From contig CAWZYX010000001.1 of assembly GCA_963966315.1 (NCBI GenBank), forward strand, positions 40,999 to 104,998: DNA of 64,000 nucleotides, written 5' to 3'. Numbering within the stretch: position 1 is the stretch's first letter; each line of letters starts with the position of its first letter. Positions 34,723-43,793 of the stretch are shown in pieces. Made by a program: the position numbers and the translations under genes. The notes under the pieces were generated by a model that was not told where the DNA came from, made no database searches, and saw nothing but the letters and a program-made list of their open reading frames with translations. The DNA comes from Winogradskyella_A sp963966315 (lineage in GTDB: Bacteria; Bacteroidota; Bacteroidia; Flavobacteriales; Flavobacteriaceae).

Positions 34723-35982
34723 ATGAATTTGGATAGCAATTATAAAAGTAGCCTGGTTTGTCTTTTAGTGCTGTTTGTTTCGGTGTTCGTAAGCGGTCAA
34801 ACAACAATCGAAGAATTTAAAGGTCAGGTGATTGATGATAATTCGCGAGATGAGTTAGCGTTGGTAAATTTAACAGTAAAAAACACCAACATTGCGACTG
34901 TTACTAATTCCGAGGGGCGATTTATCATTAAGATTCCTCGGGATAAACTAAATGGAATTCTGGTGGTTTCTTCGCTTGGCTACGCTACTAAGGAGATCCT
35001 TATTTCAGACTTAAACACTCAAGACAATGTTATAAGCTTAATCCCTGTGACTACGCAACTTTCTGAGGTGAGCTTATCAGCATTCAGAAGTGCAGAATCG
35101 TTAGTAAGACGGGTTTTTGAGAATAAAACGAGAAATCATCAGGACAATTCCGTTTTAATGACAGCATTCTACCGAGAGACCATTAAAAGAAGAAGACGGA
35201 ATGTGTCTCTTACGGAAGCAGTGATAAACCTGTATAAACGAACCTACATATCTAATTCCAGAGATCTGATAGGAATGCGTAAGGCCAGAAAACAAACAGA
35301 TTACAGAAGACTGGATACAGTAGCTGTCAAACTCAAGGGCGGTCCTTTTACAAATATCTATTTGGACATTTTGAAGTATCCGGAATACATTTTTTATGAA
35401 GGTGATTATAAAGATTACAGCTATGAGTTTGCAGAATCAACAAATATCGACGGACGTTCAGTATATGTGGTTAGCTTTAGAGGAAAAGGTAGTTTGAGTA
35501 TTGATTATTTCGGTATACTATACATAGAGGTGAATTCTCTGGCGCTGCTAAGAGCAGAATACTCAATGGACCTGACCGACAAGAGAAAAACACGAAATTT
35601 ACTGGTTGATAAGAAACCTGCAAGCTTTGTTGCTTATCCGACAGAAGCGAGGTATCGTGTTGATTATAAAGAAAAGAACGGGAAGTGGTATTATAGCTAT
35701 AGTAGTGTTCATTTAACATTCAAGATCAATAAAAAACGCCAACTTTTTAACTCCGTTTACACCTTGTCCAGCGAACTGGCAGTTACCGATTGGGAAAATA
35801 TCAGTAGTAAGTTCCCAAACACCATTAAAAACCGATTAAGGCCTAATATGATCATTAGTGATGAGGTAAGCGGTTTTACTGATCCTGAATTTTGGGGAGC
35901 TTATAATCTAATTGAGCCAGACAAGTCTATCGAGTCCGCAATTGAGAAGATTAAAAGACAGCTTGAGCGCTCTCAAGACTAG
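34723..35982 (+). CDS. Exported protein with CarboxypepD_reg-like domain
   Basis: Protein of 419 residues from the ATG at 34723; an earlier TTG at 34690 falls within a -7-like sequence. A signal peptide ends near VSVFVSGQ. A CarboxypepD_reg-like beta domain (KGQVIDDNSRDELALVNLTV ... LGYATKEI) spans about 32-115. The rest, about 300 residues, is an outer-surface beta-rich region with no family I can name (FYRETIKRRRR, YEGDYKDYSYEF). Proteins of this make-up are frequent in Bacteroidota; function unknown. A terminator follows. Confidence 0.75.
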   Translation: MNLDSNYKSSLVCLLVLFVSVFVSGQTTIEEFKGQVIDDNSRDELALVNLTVKNTNIATVTNSEGRFIIKIPRDKLNGILVVSSLGYATKEILISDLNTQDNVISLIPVTTQLSEVSLSAFRSAESLVRRVFENKTRNHQDNSVLMTAFYRETIKRRRRNVSLTEAVINLYKRTYISNSRDLIGMRKARKQTDYRRLDTVAVKLKGGPFTNIYLDILKYPEYIFYEGDYKDYSYEFAESTNIDGRSVYVVSFRGKGSLSIDYFGILYIEVNSLALLRAEYSMDLTDKRKTRNLLVDKKPASFVAYPTEARYRVDYKEKNGKWYYSYSSVHLTFKINKKRQLFNSVYTLSSELAVTDWENISSKFPNTIKNRLRPNMIISDEVSGFTDPEFWGAYNLIEPDKSIESAIEKIKRQLERSQD

Positions 35983-36026
35983 GCCTAAAGGTCAGTGCTT
36001 TTAAAGGGTGATAAAGCGTTAAAACA

Positions 36027-36054
36027 AAAAGGTCATCCAATAAGATGACCTTTT
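36027..36054. terminator. Bidirectional terminator between the CarboxypepD_reg gene and proteorhodopsin
   Basis: AAAAGGTCATC (36027-36037) pairs perfectly with GATGACCTTTT (36044-36054); both outer sides are A/T tracts, so it can stop transcription from either strand. The genes on its sides are convergent (ends 35982 and 36079). Confidence 0.85.
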
Positions 36055-36078
36055 CTATTTCTAACAAATAATTTTTGT

Positions 36079-36819
36079 CTATGCGTCTGCGCTTGAAGTT
36101 GCTGCCACTGCAGCTCCATAAACTACAAGACCAAATCCAATCTTGTTGATGGCATCACCAATATTGTATACTACATCCATTGGAAGACCTCCGAAGATCC
36201 CTTCGTACCATCCAGGTGTTCCGGCCATGTACCCGATCGGATAGATAGCCCATCCCACTAAGACAAACCAGCACAAGGTTTTGTGTGCCTTCAACACTGA
36301 ACCTCCAGCTTGCACAGCAAGTTTTTTGGCTTCTCCAAACCAGATAATGTAAACAATGATGAAATAAGCGATACCTGAAATAAGTCCCCAGATAGCAGGT
36401 CCTGTACCAGTGTTATACACTGCCTCTCCAAGATATCCTGTTACTAACATTACAACTGACCATAAGATAAGTTGCCACATTAAAGACTTTTTAGCTCCTG
36501 CTACTCTTAGAATCAAGTAGAACTCAACACACATTAAAGGTACCGTTAAAACCCAATCTACATAGCGGAAGAAAGTAGGCGATTCCATATTGGCTGCCCA
36601 ATAATCTCTCATGTACCAATAATGCACTGCTGCAATAAAAGTGATGAGACCTGAAACCAGGATTGATACTCTCCATTTTTTATCAAATTGATTTAAGGAG
36701 AGAAAGAAAAAGGCCGAAGCGGCCATCATGGCCATACACCCTACAAAGAATGTGAAACCTACGTAATCGTCTGTGGCCATTTTACCAACCGACGCAATTG
36801 CATTAAAAAAAGTACTCAT
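36079..36819 (-). CDS. Proteorhodopsin, light-driven proton pump
   Basis: Seven-helix protein of 246 residues. Asp88 (RYVDWVLTVPL) is the Schiff-base proton acceptor, Thr92 and Glu99 complete the DTE pump motif, and His66 pairs with Asp88 as in marine proteorhodopsins. Lys226 (GDAINKIGFG) binds retinal, and Asp222 is the second counterion. Met96 stands at the spectral tuning site (Leu/Gln 105 in the reference protein), which is associated with green absorption in flavobacteria. The divergent gene supplies retinal. A TAAATTTG box lies 30 bases upstream of the start. Confidence 0.97.
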   Translation of the reverse strand: MSTFFNAIASVGKMATDDYVGFTFFVGCMAMMAASAFFFLSLNQFDKKWRVSILVSGLITFIAAVHYWYMRDYWAANMESPTFFRYVDWVLTVPLMCVEFYLILRVAGAKKSLMWQLILWSVVMLVTGYLGEAVYNTGTGPAIWGLISGIAYFIIVYIIWFGEAKKLAVQAGGSVLKAHKTLCWFVLVGWAIYPIGYMAGTPGWYEGIFGGLPMDVVYNIGDAINKIGFGLVVYGAAVAATSSADA

Positions 36820-36848
36820 AATTTTGCTAATTAGTTATTTTGTTGAGC

Positions 36849-36856
36849 CAAATTTA
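36849..36856 (-). promoter_or_regulatory. -7 promoter box of proteorhodopsin (TAAATTTG)
   Basis: Read on the minus strand this is a full TAnnTTTG match and leaves a leader of about 25 bases. The 109-base region shared with the divergent blh gene also has a TATAATTTAG stretch on the plus strand near 36909. No TTG stands at the -33 distance. Confidence 0.5.
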
Positions 36857-36928
36857 CTCAAAGTTGAACAATAAAAACATAAATATTTGTGAAAAAAATT
36901 ATTAAATCTATAATTTAGCCATTCAATA

Positions 36929-37810
36929 ATGAGCAATACTCAAAAGATATCTATTTTATTAACAATTTTAGTATTGTTTGTATCATTTTTTTTTAATACA
37001 CGAACAGATACTATTACTGCATTCGCACTGATATTAACAGTCGGTATTTTGCACGGTGCGAATGATATTCAGATCATCCGTAAAGTTAAGTCTGAACAAA
37101 TACCGTTTTTCGGTGTACTGGGATCATACATTGCTATCGTTTTGGCGGTAGGTTTTGTCTTTTTTATTCTGCCACAACTGGCGCTCATAATGTTTATTCT
37201 TATGAGTGCTTATCATTTTGGGGAACAACATTTCCACAGATTGAACCTTGGTACAGCCTACAGGTATTTATTTTTTACTGCCTACGGGTTAACCATTTTA
37301 TTTATGCTATTAAGCGCCCATGCAGAACTATCGGCATCTGTAATCATTGAGATTACAGGAATTGTAATTCCAGAACACTATTTTTCGGTGGTACTGATTT
37401 TTTCCTCGACAATCACTTTTTTAATTGGTTTATTACTTACCATAAAAGGACGGCTAAAGCATTGGTATAAAGAATTGCTGTTTCTAGCCGCATTTTACTT
37501 TGTATTTCAGGAGTCCTCTCTAATTATGGGTTTTGCTCTTTATTTTGTTTTATGGCATGCGCTACCTTCGCTCTTTGATCAGATTCAATTTCTCAGTGGC
37601 GTTATGAACAAAGCTAGTCTTTGGAGTTACATAAAGTCCTCTCTACTCTATTGGAGTATGTCGCTATTGGGGCTTTTTTTATTCGTTTTTTTCCTGAGAG
37701 AAAACAATCAGCTTTTTTTAACCTTGTTTTTTACTTTTCTAGCGGCCATTACCTTCCCCCATGTTTTGGTAATGCACTACTTGTTTAAGGACTTTGATAA
37801 GAAGCTTTAA
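36929..37810 (+). CDS. blh: Beta-carotene 15,15'-dioxygenase, Brp/Blh family
   Basis: Membrane enzyme of 293 residues that splits beta-carotene into two retinals, the chromophore of the divergent proteorhodopsin. The iron-binding histidines of the family are in HGANDI (His42), YHFGEQHFH (His96, His101), LWHALPS (His210) and PHVLVMH (His278, His283). About eight hydrophobic helices are visible. The carotenoid genes (crtE, crtB, crtI, crtY) are not in this window. Its stop overlaps the end of the convergent TonB receptor gene by four bases. Confidence 0.93.
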   Translation: MSNTQKISILLTILVLFVSFFFNTRTDTITAFALILTVGILHGANDIQIIRKVKSEQIPFFGVLGSYIAIVLAVGFVFFILPQLALIMFILMSAYHFGEQHFHRLNLGTAYRYLFFTAYGLTILFMLLSAHAELSASVIIEITGIVIPEHYFSVVLIFSSTITFLIGLLLTIKGRLKHWYKELLFLAAFYFVFQESSLIMGFALYFVLWHALPSLFDQIQFLSGVMNKASLWSYIKSSLLYWSMSLLGLFLFVFFLRENNQLFLTLFFTFLAAITFPHVLVMHYLFKDFDKKL

Positions 37811-40122
37811 AAAAACACCCTAAAACTAAAATTAGGAGTGAAACCGAGACCTGTATTATTAACCTCAATAATCTGATTTTCGTTATCCAGAATATAAAAA
37901 CGGTTCACCAGGTTTTCTGAATCAGTAATATTCCATAAGGAAAGACCAAGCTCCCCTTTGATACTGGGTGAAAATTCAATAGAGTAATTTGCTGAAACAT
38001 CAACCCTGAGGTATTCCGGAAGACGTTCATTGTTTGGTAAGTCAAATTCTATGGTTGTGTTTCCTATATCCTGTTGACTGCTCACTGCCGTGAAAGGACG
38101 TCCGGAATTCCAATTGAGACCAAGGCCTGCCTTTATATTATTACCGATATAGACGAATGAGGCGTTGAGGTTATGTGTGATGTCAAGATTATTTGGGAAT
38201 GCGACACCGTCAAAAATAGATTCAAATTCATAGTTGTTTTCACTGAAAGTATAACTGAACCAAGTGCTGAACTGTCTAAATTGCTTATTCAATAGTAACT
38301 CTACTCCTGCAATAGAATAACTTCCGATATCTTCAACAAACTGAAACTGGTTCTGGAAGCCCTGTGTTCTACTTGATATACCTTCTACTTTTTTCCAATA
38401 GGCATCAACTTCGGCCAACCAGCCCCTGTTGCTATACGAAAAACCTAAACCACCCTGCTTGCTTTGCACCAATGGTACATTATAGCCATTAGCTAGTTGC
38501 CAGCGTCTTTTTTCAATTCCAAGAAAATCTTGCTGCAGATCAATTATTTGAGTAAGAGACTGACTTTTAAATTCGCCCTGGACTTCTAATCTTAGGTTTG
38601 TCAATACTTCCTGGCTAAAATTTACTCTTGGTTCCACCAAAAATGTTTCTAGTTTATCCATGTAATTTGTGCGCAATCCCAAATTAATAATAGTGGCTTT
38701 ATTGGGGGATTCATAGCGGACATCACCATAGACACTATGAGTCAAAATCACCTCCGTAATAGAACTTCTGAATCTTGGCTGACTGACATCCTCTAAGTTA
38801 TTGACCCCAACTTCAATGAGCTGATAGCCAAAATTGGAACGCCATTTAGAGTTTATCTGTAATATATTGTCAATTCTAAGACCCAGGTCTAAAACCTTAT
38901 TTTCCTGAATAAGGGTCTGATTGTCAGTGATATTGGATGAAACAGCATCGAGTTCATAACTGGAGACCGTTAGCTGAAGCAACGATTTGAAGGTGTTGCT
39001 CCAATTGGCTTCGTATTCGAGACTCCCGGCAAGGCTCGATTGCTTGAGGGAACTCTGATTTTCTAAACTACCTAAGCCTTCATTGGTTGTTCGCTCACCA
39101 TAATCAAGCATATTGTAAATACTGATGAAATTAGCCCTGAACTTATGATTATCGTTGATGTTGTAAATGAGTTTGGCGTTAAAATCATTGAAAAAGAAGG
39201 TTTCATCGGCAAATTCTATTGAGGCCTCACGGCTAGTATTATTTAATTCAGAGTCTTCAAATATTCTTTGAAAGTATGCTTCATAGGTAGGGGTATCTAA
39301 AAGATCCGTGATGGATCGGCGGGCTGAAAATTGAAGGGCTATTTTTTTGCTTAACGGAGCATTGACGAATGCATCGGCTGCTAGAAAATTCACACCAGCA
39401 CCACCAGAAAGTCTGGTGGGTACCTTATTGGAGTTCTCAATATTTAAAAGGCCGGATACCCCTTCCCCGTATTTCGATGGGGTGCCATTTTTTCGGGTAA
39501 TTACTTCTTCGGTCAAATAGGGATTGAAAGCTGAGATAAGGCCAAAAAAATGACCTGATTGATACATTCTAATGCCTTCGAAAAGAATTAAATTTTCATC
39601 ATTGGTGCCTCCACGAATATTTAAATTTGATACGCGTTCGTCTGCACTTTGTACACCAGGTAAGGCCAGTACGGCCTGCAATAGATCAGGTTCAATCATC
39701 CCGGGTATGAGCCCGTAACTTTTTGGGTTAAACGTGTAGGACCCATCGAAGGATTCGGATATCCCCTCGGTTAGGAAATTCTCTATGAAGATCTCGTCTA
39801 GAACTTGCAGAGTTGCTGTGGAATAGCTGGAGTCCTTTTCTAATTCTATGCTAATAAATCGTTCATCGAGTTTGTTGAAAGAAAGACCGGTCTGAAGAGA
39901 GAGATATTGAAGTAGTTCCTCAAGCTCGAGCGGACGCTCAGCAGGTTTGATACTTAGATCCTTTATCGTAGCATCGGCGAAGGCAAATTTCACACTGTAG
40001 CTCCTCTCTATTTGTTGCAGATACGATCGCAGGGTAATTTTTTTAGTGGTATCCTGTCCAATACATAATTGGGAAACAAATAATATCAGGATGCAGATAT
40101 GGGACTTTAGAGCCTTATTCAC
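37807..40122 (-). CDS. TonB-dependent outer-membrane receptor with STN signalling domain
   Basis: Protein of 771 residues. A signal peptide (to CIGQ) is followed by an STN domain (about 27-95: ITLRSYLQQIERSYSVKFAF, LSIKPAERPLELEELLQYLS), the part of FecA-type receptors that talks to an anti-sigma factor. The plug (LLQAVLALPGVQSADERVSN, LNIRGGTNDENLILFEG) and a 22-strand barrel ending in Phe follow. There is no CarboxypepD_reg domain and no SusD partner. The ligand is unknown. It overlaps the FecR gene by eight bases. Confidence 0.88.
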   Translation of the reverse strand: MNKALKSHICILILFVSQLCIGQDTTKKITLRSYLQQIERSYSVKFAFADATIKDLSIKPAERPLELEELLQYLSLQTGLSFNKLDERFISIELEKDSSYSTATLQVLDEIFIENFLTEGISESFDGSYTFNPKSYGLIPGMIEPDLLQAVLALPGVQSADERVSNLNIRGGTNDENLILFEGIRMYQSGHFFGLISAFNPYLTEEVITRKNGTPSKYGEGVSGLLNIENSNKVPTRLSGGAGVNFLAADAFVNAPLSKKIALQFSARRSITDLLDTPTYEAYFQRIFEDSELNNTSREASIEFADETFFFNDFNAKLIYNINDNHKFRANFISIYNMLDYGERTTNEGLGSLENQSSLKQSSLAGSLEYEANWSNTFKSLLQLTVSSYELDAVSSNITDNQTLIQENKVLDLGLRIDNILQINSKWRSNFGYQLIEVGVNNLEDVSQPRFRSSITEVILTHSVYGDVRYESPNKATIINLGLRTNYMDKLETFLVEPRVNFSQEVLTNLRLEVQGEFKSQSLTQIIDLQQDFLGIEKRRWQLANGYNVPLVQSKQGGLGFSYSNRGWLAEVDAYWKKVEGISSRTQGFQNQFQFVEDIGSYSIAGVELLLNKQFRQFSTWFSYTFSENNYEFESIFDGVAFPNNLDITHNLNASFVYIGNNIKAGLGLNWNSGRPFTAVSSQQDIGNTTIEFDLPNNERLPEYLRVDVSANYSIEFSPSIKGELGLSLWNITDSENLVNRFYILDNENQIIEVNNTGLGFTPNFSFRVFF

Positions 40123-41005
40123 GGACTAATACAATCTGGTTCTGTTCTTTTGTGTAAGTTAAGTCAAAAGGTGTTAAAACAGTTTTTAAGGCTAATTCCA
40201 GATTTGTATGGGTGAAGCTTCCTGTAAAGCTTTGTTGGCTGTCTATTTGTGAATCATCTATCCTGATGTCATATTGACGTTCCAATTCGTCAAGGACAAA
40301 ATGCAAAGGCCATTGATTGAAGCTGCTTTCATTCTCTATCCATGTGGGCGCCGTAGTTATTGTTTTTAGTTGTAAGGGACTTCCATTTATAAGTCTGTAC
40401 CCTTCACCGGGTGTTAAGATGATCTCATTATGATCCGAACTCACCGAGACAGAGCCTTCATAGCACATCACTTCAAAGATACCTCTTCTGTTCACAACAT
40501 TGAATTCAGTTCCTAAAACAGTAACATTCCCTAAATCTGTTCTTACAGTAAAGTGATTTCCTTTGGTGACCTTAAAATAAGCCTCCCCGATTAAATGGAC
40601 TGATCTGTCACTAGACCAGTTAACACGCGCATAATGGATGGATGTGTTTGCATTCAATAATACAGCGGATTCGTCTGGCAATGTTACACTGAGAGATTCT
40701 CCTGAAGATGTGGATAGGGCCAGATCAAAAATATTTGTAAAAAACAGCAGTCCAAAACCAATAAGTACAGAGGCTGCAATGGAAATTGCGGTTTTATACC
40801 ACAGGAGTCTGACCTTATTTTTCTGAGTTCTTTCTCGGATTTCATTCCATACCAGATCTTTATTGAAATTTGGAGCTTTCAAACTCATTAAGCCTTCATT
40901 AAGCGATACCAGTTCATCGTAGTCTGGCAGCGATTTGAAGTCTTCCATTTCAGCTTCAGTCAGGCTGTGATTCAGCCATTTTTTTATGAGTGTTTCTCTA
41001 TCCAT
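40115..41005 (-). CDS. FecR-family anti-sigma factor
   Basis: Protein of 296 residues: a cytoplasmic N-terminus (about 1-70), one membrane helix (about 71-92, ISIAASVLIGFGLLFF), a periplasmic FecR domain (about 95-195, GESLSVTLPDESAVLLN ... VLGTEFNV) and a C-terminal STN-like/DUF4974 domain (LDELERQYDIRIDDSQ). It would hold the sigma factor until the receptor signals ligand binding. It lies between the receptor and the sigma gene. Confidence 0.9.
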   Translation of the reverse strand: MDRETLIKKWLNHSLTEAEMEDFKSLPDYDELVSLNEGLMSLKAPNFNKDLVWNEIRERTQKNKVRLLWYKTAISIAASVLIGFGLLFFTNIFDLALSTSSGESLSVTLPDESAVLLNANTSIHYARVNWSSDRSVHLIGEAYFKVTKGNHFTVRTDLGNVTVLGTEFNVVNRRGIFEVMCYEGSVSVSSDHNEIILTPGEGYRLINGSPLQLKTITTAPTWIENESSFNQWPLHFVLDELERQYDIRIDDSQIDSQQSFTGSFTHTNLELALKTVLTPFDLTYTKEQNQIVLVRE

Positions 41006-41054
41006 ATGGTGGCTATCTTGTCATATAACAGTTAAGTCTTTGTTTTTCCTACCT

Positions 41055-41570
41055 TTAAATCTCTTTAATTTCTTTTCTTAATTGTTTTAAGGCACCATAG
41101 ACGCGTTTTTCAACCGCTTTTACCGAGATGTCCAGAAGACTTGCAATTTCCTTGAAACGCTTACCTTCAATACGATTCATTAAGAATGCAACACGTTGAG
41201 CTTCGGATAAACGATTGATGGCTGCTGTGAGTTGAGCGTGATACTCTTTTTCTCTTAAAACAAATTCCGGTGTCTCAGAATCACTTTTTTTTCTTGGTAA
41301 ATTCTGATATTTAAGAACCACTTTTTTGTGAGCAACTTCATTGAGCATTAAATTGTTTGCTGTGGTGAATAAAAAACTTTTTGCCTTATCCGGGGCAATC
41401 TTGGCGCAGTTCTTCCAAAGCTTTATAAATGCCTCCTGAACTTTATCCGATGGAAGGTATTCTTCTCCAAACTTATAATAGAGAAAATGGTAAAGACTAT
41501 CTGAAAGTTTATTGTAGATTGCAGAGAACAATTGCTCATCGCAAATATCTTCTCTGACAGCCTTTTTCAT
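41055..41570 (-). CDS. ECF-type RNA polymerase sigma factor
   Basis: Protein of 171 residues. Region 2 (about 20-85, YHFLYYKFGEEYLPSDKVQE, AFIKLWKN) and region 4 (about 115-165, LSEAQRVAFLMNRIEGKRFK, EIASLLDISVKAVEKRV) are clear. It forms a FecI-FecR-FecA-like cascade with the two downstream genes, 49 bases before FecR. The divergent gene is an acidic lipoprotein. Confidence 0.9.
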   Translation of the reverse strand: MKKAVREDICDEQLFSAIYNKLSDSLYHFLYYKFGEEYLPSDKVQEAFIKLWKNCAKIAPDKAKSFLFTTANNLMLNEVAHKKVVLKYQNLPRKKSDSETPEFVLREKEYHAQLTAAINRLSEAQRVAFLMNRIEGKRFKEIASLLDISVKAVEKRVYGALKQLRKEIKEI

Positions 41571-41667
41571 AGATTACGTGCTTTGAGCTAAGATAAAAAA
41601 AATGATGTTAGAGGTAGGGAAATTAAAAAGTAAACTGTTTTATAAAAAACATGAAACAATTAATCCC

Positions 41668-43650
41668 ATGAAAAACAGAATTAAGCCTGCCATCTTCTTA
41701 TTATTTGCCATGGTCATAGGTCTCTTCTCCTGCCAGGAGGAGTCACAGGAATTGATACAGACCACGACTGAAGAACAGATCATACCTAATTCGCCCTTAG
41801 GAACATTGATATCCGGAACTGCTGCCAATTCAGGATCTTCCGATAATTTTTTAGATAATTCCAGCTGTTTTACTGTTGCATTACCCGTTACCATTACCAT
41901 TGGAAATACGGTAATTGTCATTTCTGACGAAGATGATCTGGATGATCTAGAGGATCTTATTGATGACCTCTACGACGGGGATGCCGATATTCAATTTGAG
42001 TTCCCTTTTACCATTGTTTTTGGAGATTACAGTGAACTTGTCGTTGAAAATGAAGAACAGCTCCAAGAACTTTATAACAATTGTGATCTTGATGTAGACC
42101 AAGATGATATCATCGAATGCATCGATTTTAAATACCCTATAAGCTTTTCTATATTCAATTCGGTCTTTGATGTAATAGATACCGTAGTTATTCAGAATGA
42201 CGAACAGTTGTACAATTTCCTGGATGAGCTGGATGATGGCGATGCAGTAATTGCAAGCCTTAATTACCCGGTGACCTTGGTTTATCCCAATGGCGATACT
42301 GTTGAGGTTAATTCCAACCAGGCATTAGCTGAAGTATTGGAGTCTGTCAACAATGATTGCGATGATTCCGGAGTGGTGATTTTTTGTAGTGAAGATGAAG
42401 TCTTTGATGCCTTGATTTCTTGTCCTTGGGAAATGGATGCAGAGGAGTATGAAGAAGATGACTTTTATATTACGTTTAATGAAGAGGGGGGCACACAGAT
42501 CACTGATAATGGAATAGTTGTTGGCACAGGGGAATGGGCCCTAAGCGAGTCATCCGATGGTTTGATGATAAGTTTGTCTGGATTTGAGGGTGAGCTATCC
42601 TTACTAAATGACGCCTGGTTGATTACAGATTGTGATGAAGATGACCTTGAGTTTGAGAATGATAGTACTTATATTGATCTGGACAAGGAATGCGAGGGAG
42701 GTTTAGGCTGTGATTTCTCAGAGGTAGTTAATGCGCTTCAAGAATGTCAATGGGAAGCGGATTCTAACTTAATCAACGCTGAAATTGAGTATCTGATTTT
42801 TGATGATCAGGGGAGTATTTACCTGAATGATGATCCTTCAAACGATATAGGTGGTTACGGTTTCTCTATTGTTGGCGCTAAAATATTCCTGGATCTGACT
42901 TTTACGAATTCTTTTACGATGCTCAATGGTCAATGGGAGCTGACCGATTGTGATAATGATGATCTGTATTTTGTTAAGGAAAACAACTATCTGGAGTTAG
43001 ATCAGTATTGTGATCCCAATGAGAGTCCCTTTACTTGTTTTGAGTCAAATGAAGAAGATTTGAGTTTGTGTGATGATGGTACAGATGGTCCTTACATCTT
43101 TGATCTAACAACAGTCTTTGAAGCCTGCATAACCAATGATTCTTTTGTTTCTTATCACCCTAACTATGAGGAGGCGGAAATTAATGGCAATAGTATTTCA
43201 AATCCACAATCCTATCAAATCGTGGATACGGATGCTACGGTGTATGTTCGCGTAGAAATAGGAAGTGCGGTGGAAATCTTTGATATAAACCTTAGTATTG
43301 AAGATTGCGGAAATTATGGAGACTGCGATCCCGACTCTGTTAGCGATTATCTCAGTTCCTGCGACTGGACAGTAACAAACTTTAATGGAGAGGACCACCT
43401 GGTTGTATACGAGTTGAGTTTTGAAGAAGGCAATACTCTGGTGGTCACCAATACAGACACAGATGAAAGCTTCGAAGGTTTTTGGGAATTGCAAGGAGAT
43501 GGTTCCAATACCTCACTCTTCATCAACAGCGTTTCTGCCCCGGAAATTCAAGAAATCAATGGTGATTGGACTCTGGTAGAATGCTCTGAGAGCTCTATAT
43601 CGCTCGTTCTGAATGATACGGAAATGATTATTGAATCCGATTGTGATTAG
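41668..43650 (+). CDS. Very acidic repeat lipoprotein of unknown function
   Basis: I choose the ATG at 41668 (660 residues); it gives a signal ending in the lipobox IGLFSC (Cys22). The mature part is rich in Asp and Glu. Two copies of a beta unit with paired Cys ends (about 68-139 and 151-231) are followed by three lipocalin-like units (about 245-345, 352-448, 555-660) that each start near CxW and end in W.L.. C. Between the last two lies a domain of another type (458-548). I recognise no family. It is divergent from the sigma/FecR/receptor genes and ends at a terminator. Confidence 0.75.
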   Translation: MKNRIKPAIFLLFAMVIGLFSCQEESQELIQTTTEEQIIPNSPLGTLISGTAANSGSSDNFLDNSSCFTVALPVTITIGNTVIVISDEDDLDDLEDLIDDLYDGDADIQFEFPFTIVFGDYSELVVENEEQLQELYNNCDLDVDQDDIIECIDFKYPISFSIFNSVFDVIDTVVIQNDEQLYNFLDELDDGDAVIASLNYPVTLVYPNGDTVEVNSNQALAEVLESVNNDCDDSGVVIFCSEDEVFDALISCPWEMDAEEYEEDDFYITFNEEGGTQITDNGIVVGTGEWALSESSDGLMISLSGFEGELSLLNDAWLITDCDEDDLEFENDSTYIDLDKECEGGLGCDFSEVVNALQECQWEADSNLINAEIEYLIFDDQGSIYLNDDPSNDIGGYGFSIVGAKIFLDLTFTNSFTMLNGQWELTDCDNDDLYFVKENNYLELDQYCDPNESPFTCFESNEEDLSLCDDGTDGPYIFDLTTVFEACITNDSFVSYHPNYEEAEINGNSISNPQSYQIVDTDATVYVRVEIGSAVEIFDINLSIEDCGNYGDCDPDSVSDYLSSCDWTVTNFNGEDHLVVYELSFEEGNTLVVTNTDTDESFEGFWELQGDGSNTSLFINSVSAPEIQEINGDWTLVECSESSISLVLNDTEMIIESDCD

Positions 43651-43687
43651 TCCGCGTTATTAGTCGTTTCTAAAGCCAGATTAAAAG

Positions 43688-43716
43688 CAAAGGGTCGTCA
43701 AATGACGGCCTTTTTT
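43688..43716 (+). terminator. Terminator after the acidic lipoprotein gene
   Basis: AGGGTCGTCA (43691-43700) pairs with TGACGGCCT with one bulge, followed by T6. It lies 40 bases after the stop codon. Confidence 0.75.
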
Positions 43717-43741
43717 AATGCATTTTTGTGAAAACCTGAAC

Positions 43742-43771
43742 TTGCCATCCCTCAATTAATTATTAAATTTG
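43742..43771 (+). promoter_or_regulatory. Promoter of ffh, TTG-N19-TAAATTTG
   Basis: TTG (43742-43744) and TAAATTTG (43764-43771) match both Bacteroidota promoter elements with the standard 19-base spacing. The ATG at 43794 leaves a leader of about 18 bases. This is the best promoter in the window. Confidence 0.8.
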
Positions 43772-43793
43772 CAACTTCTAAATAGTTGATGAA

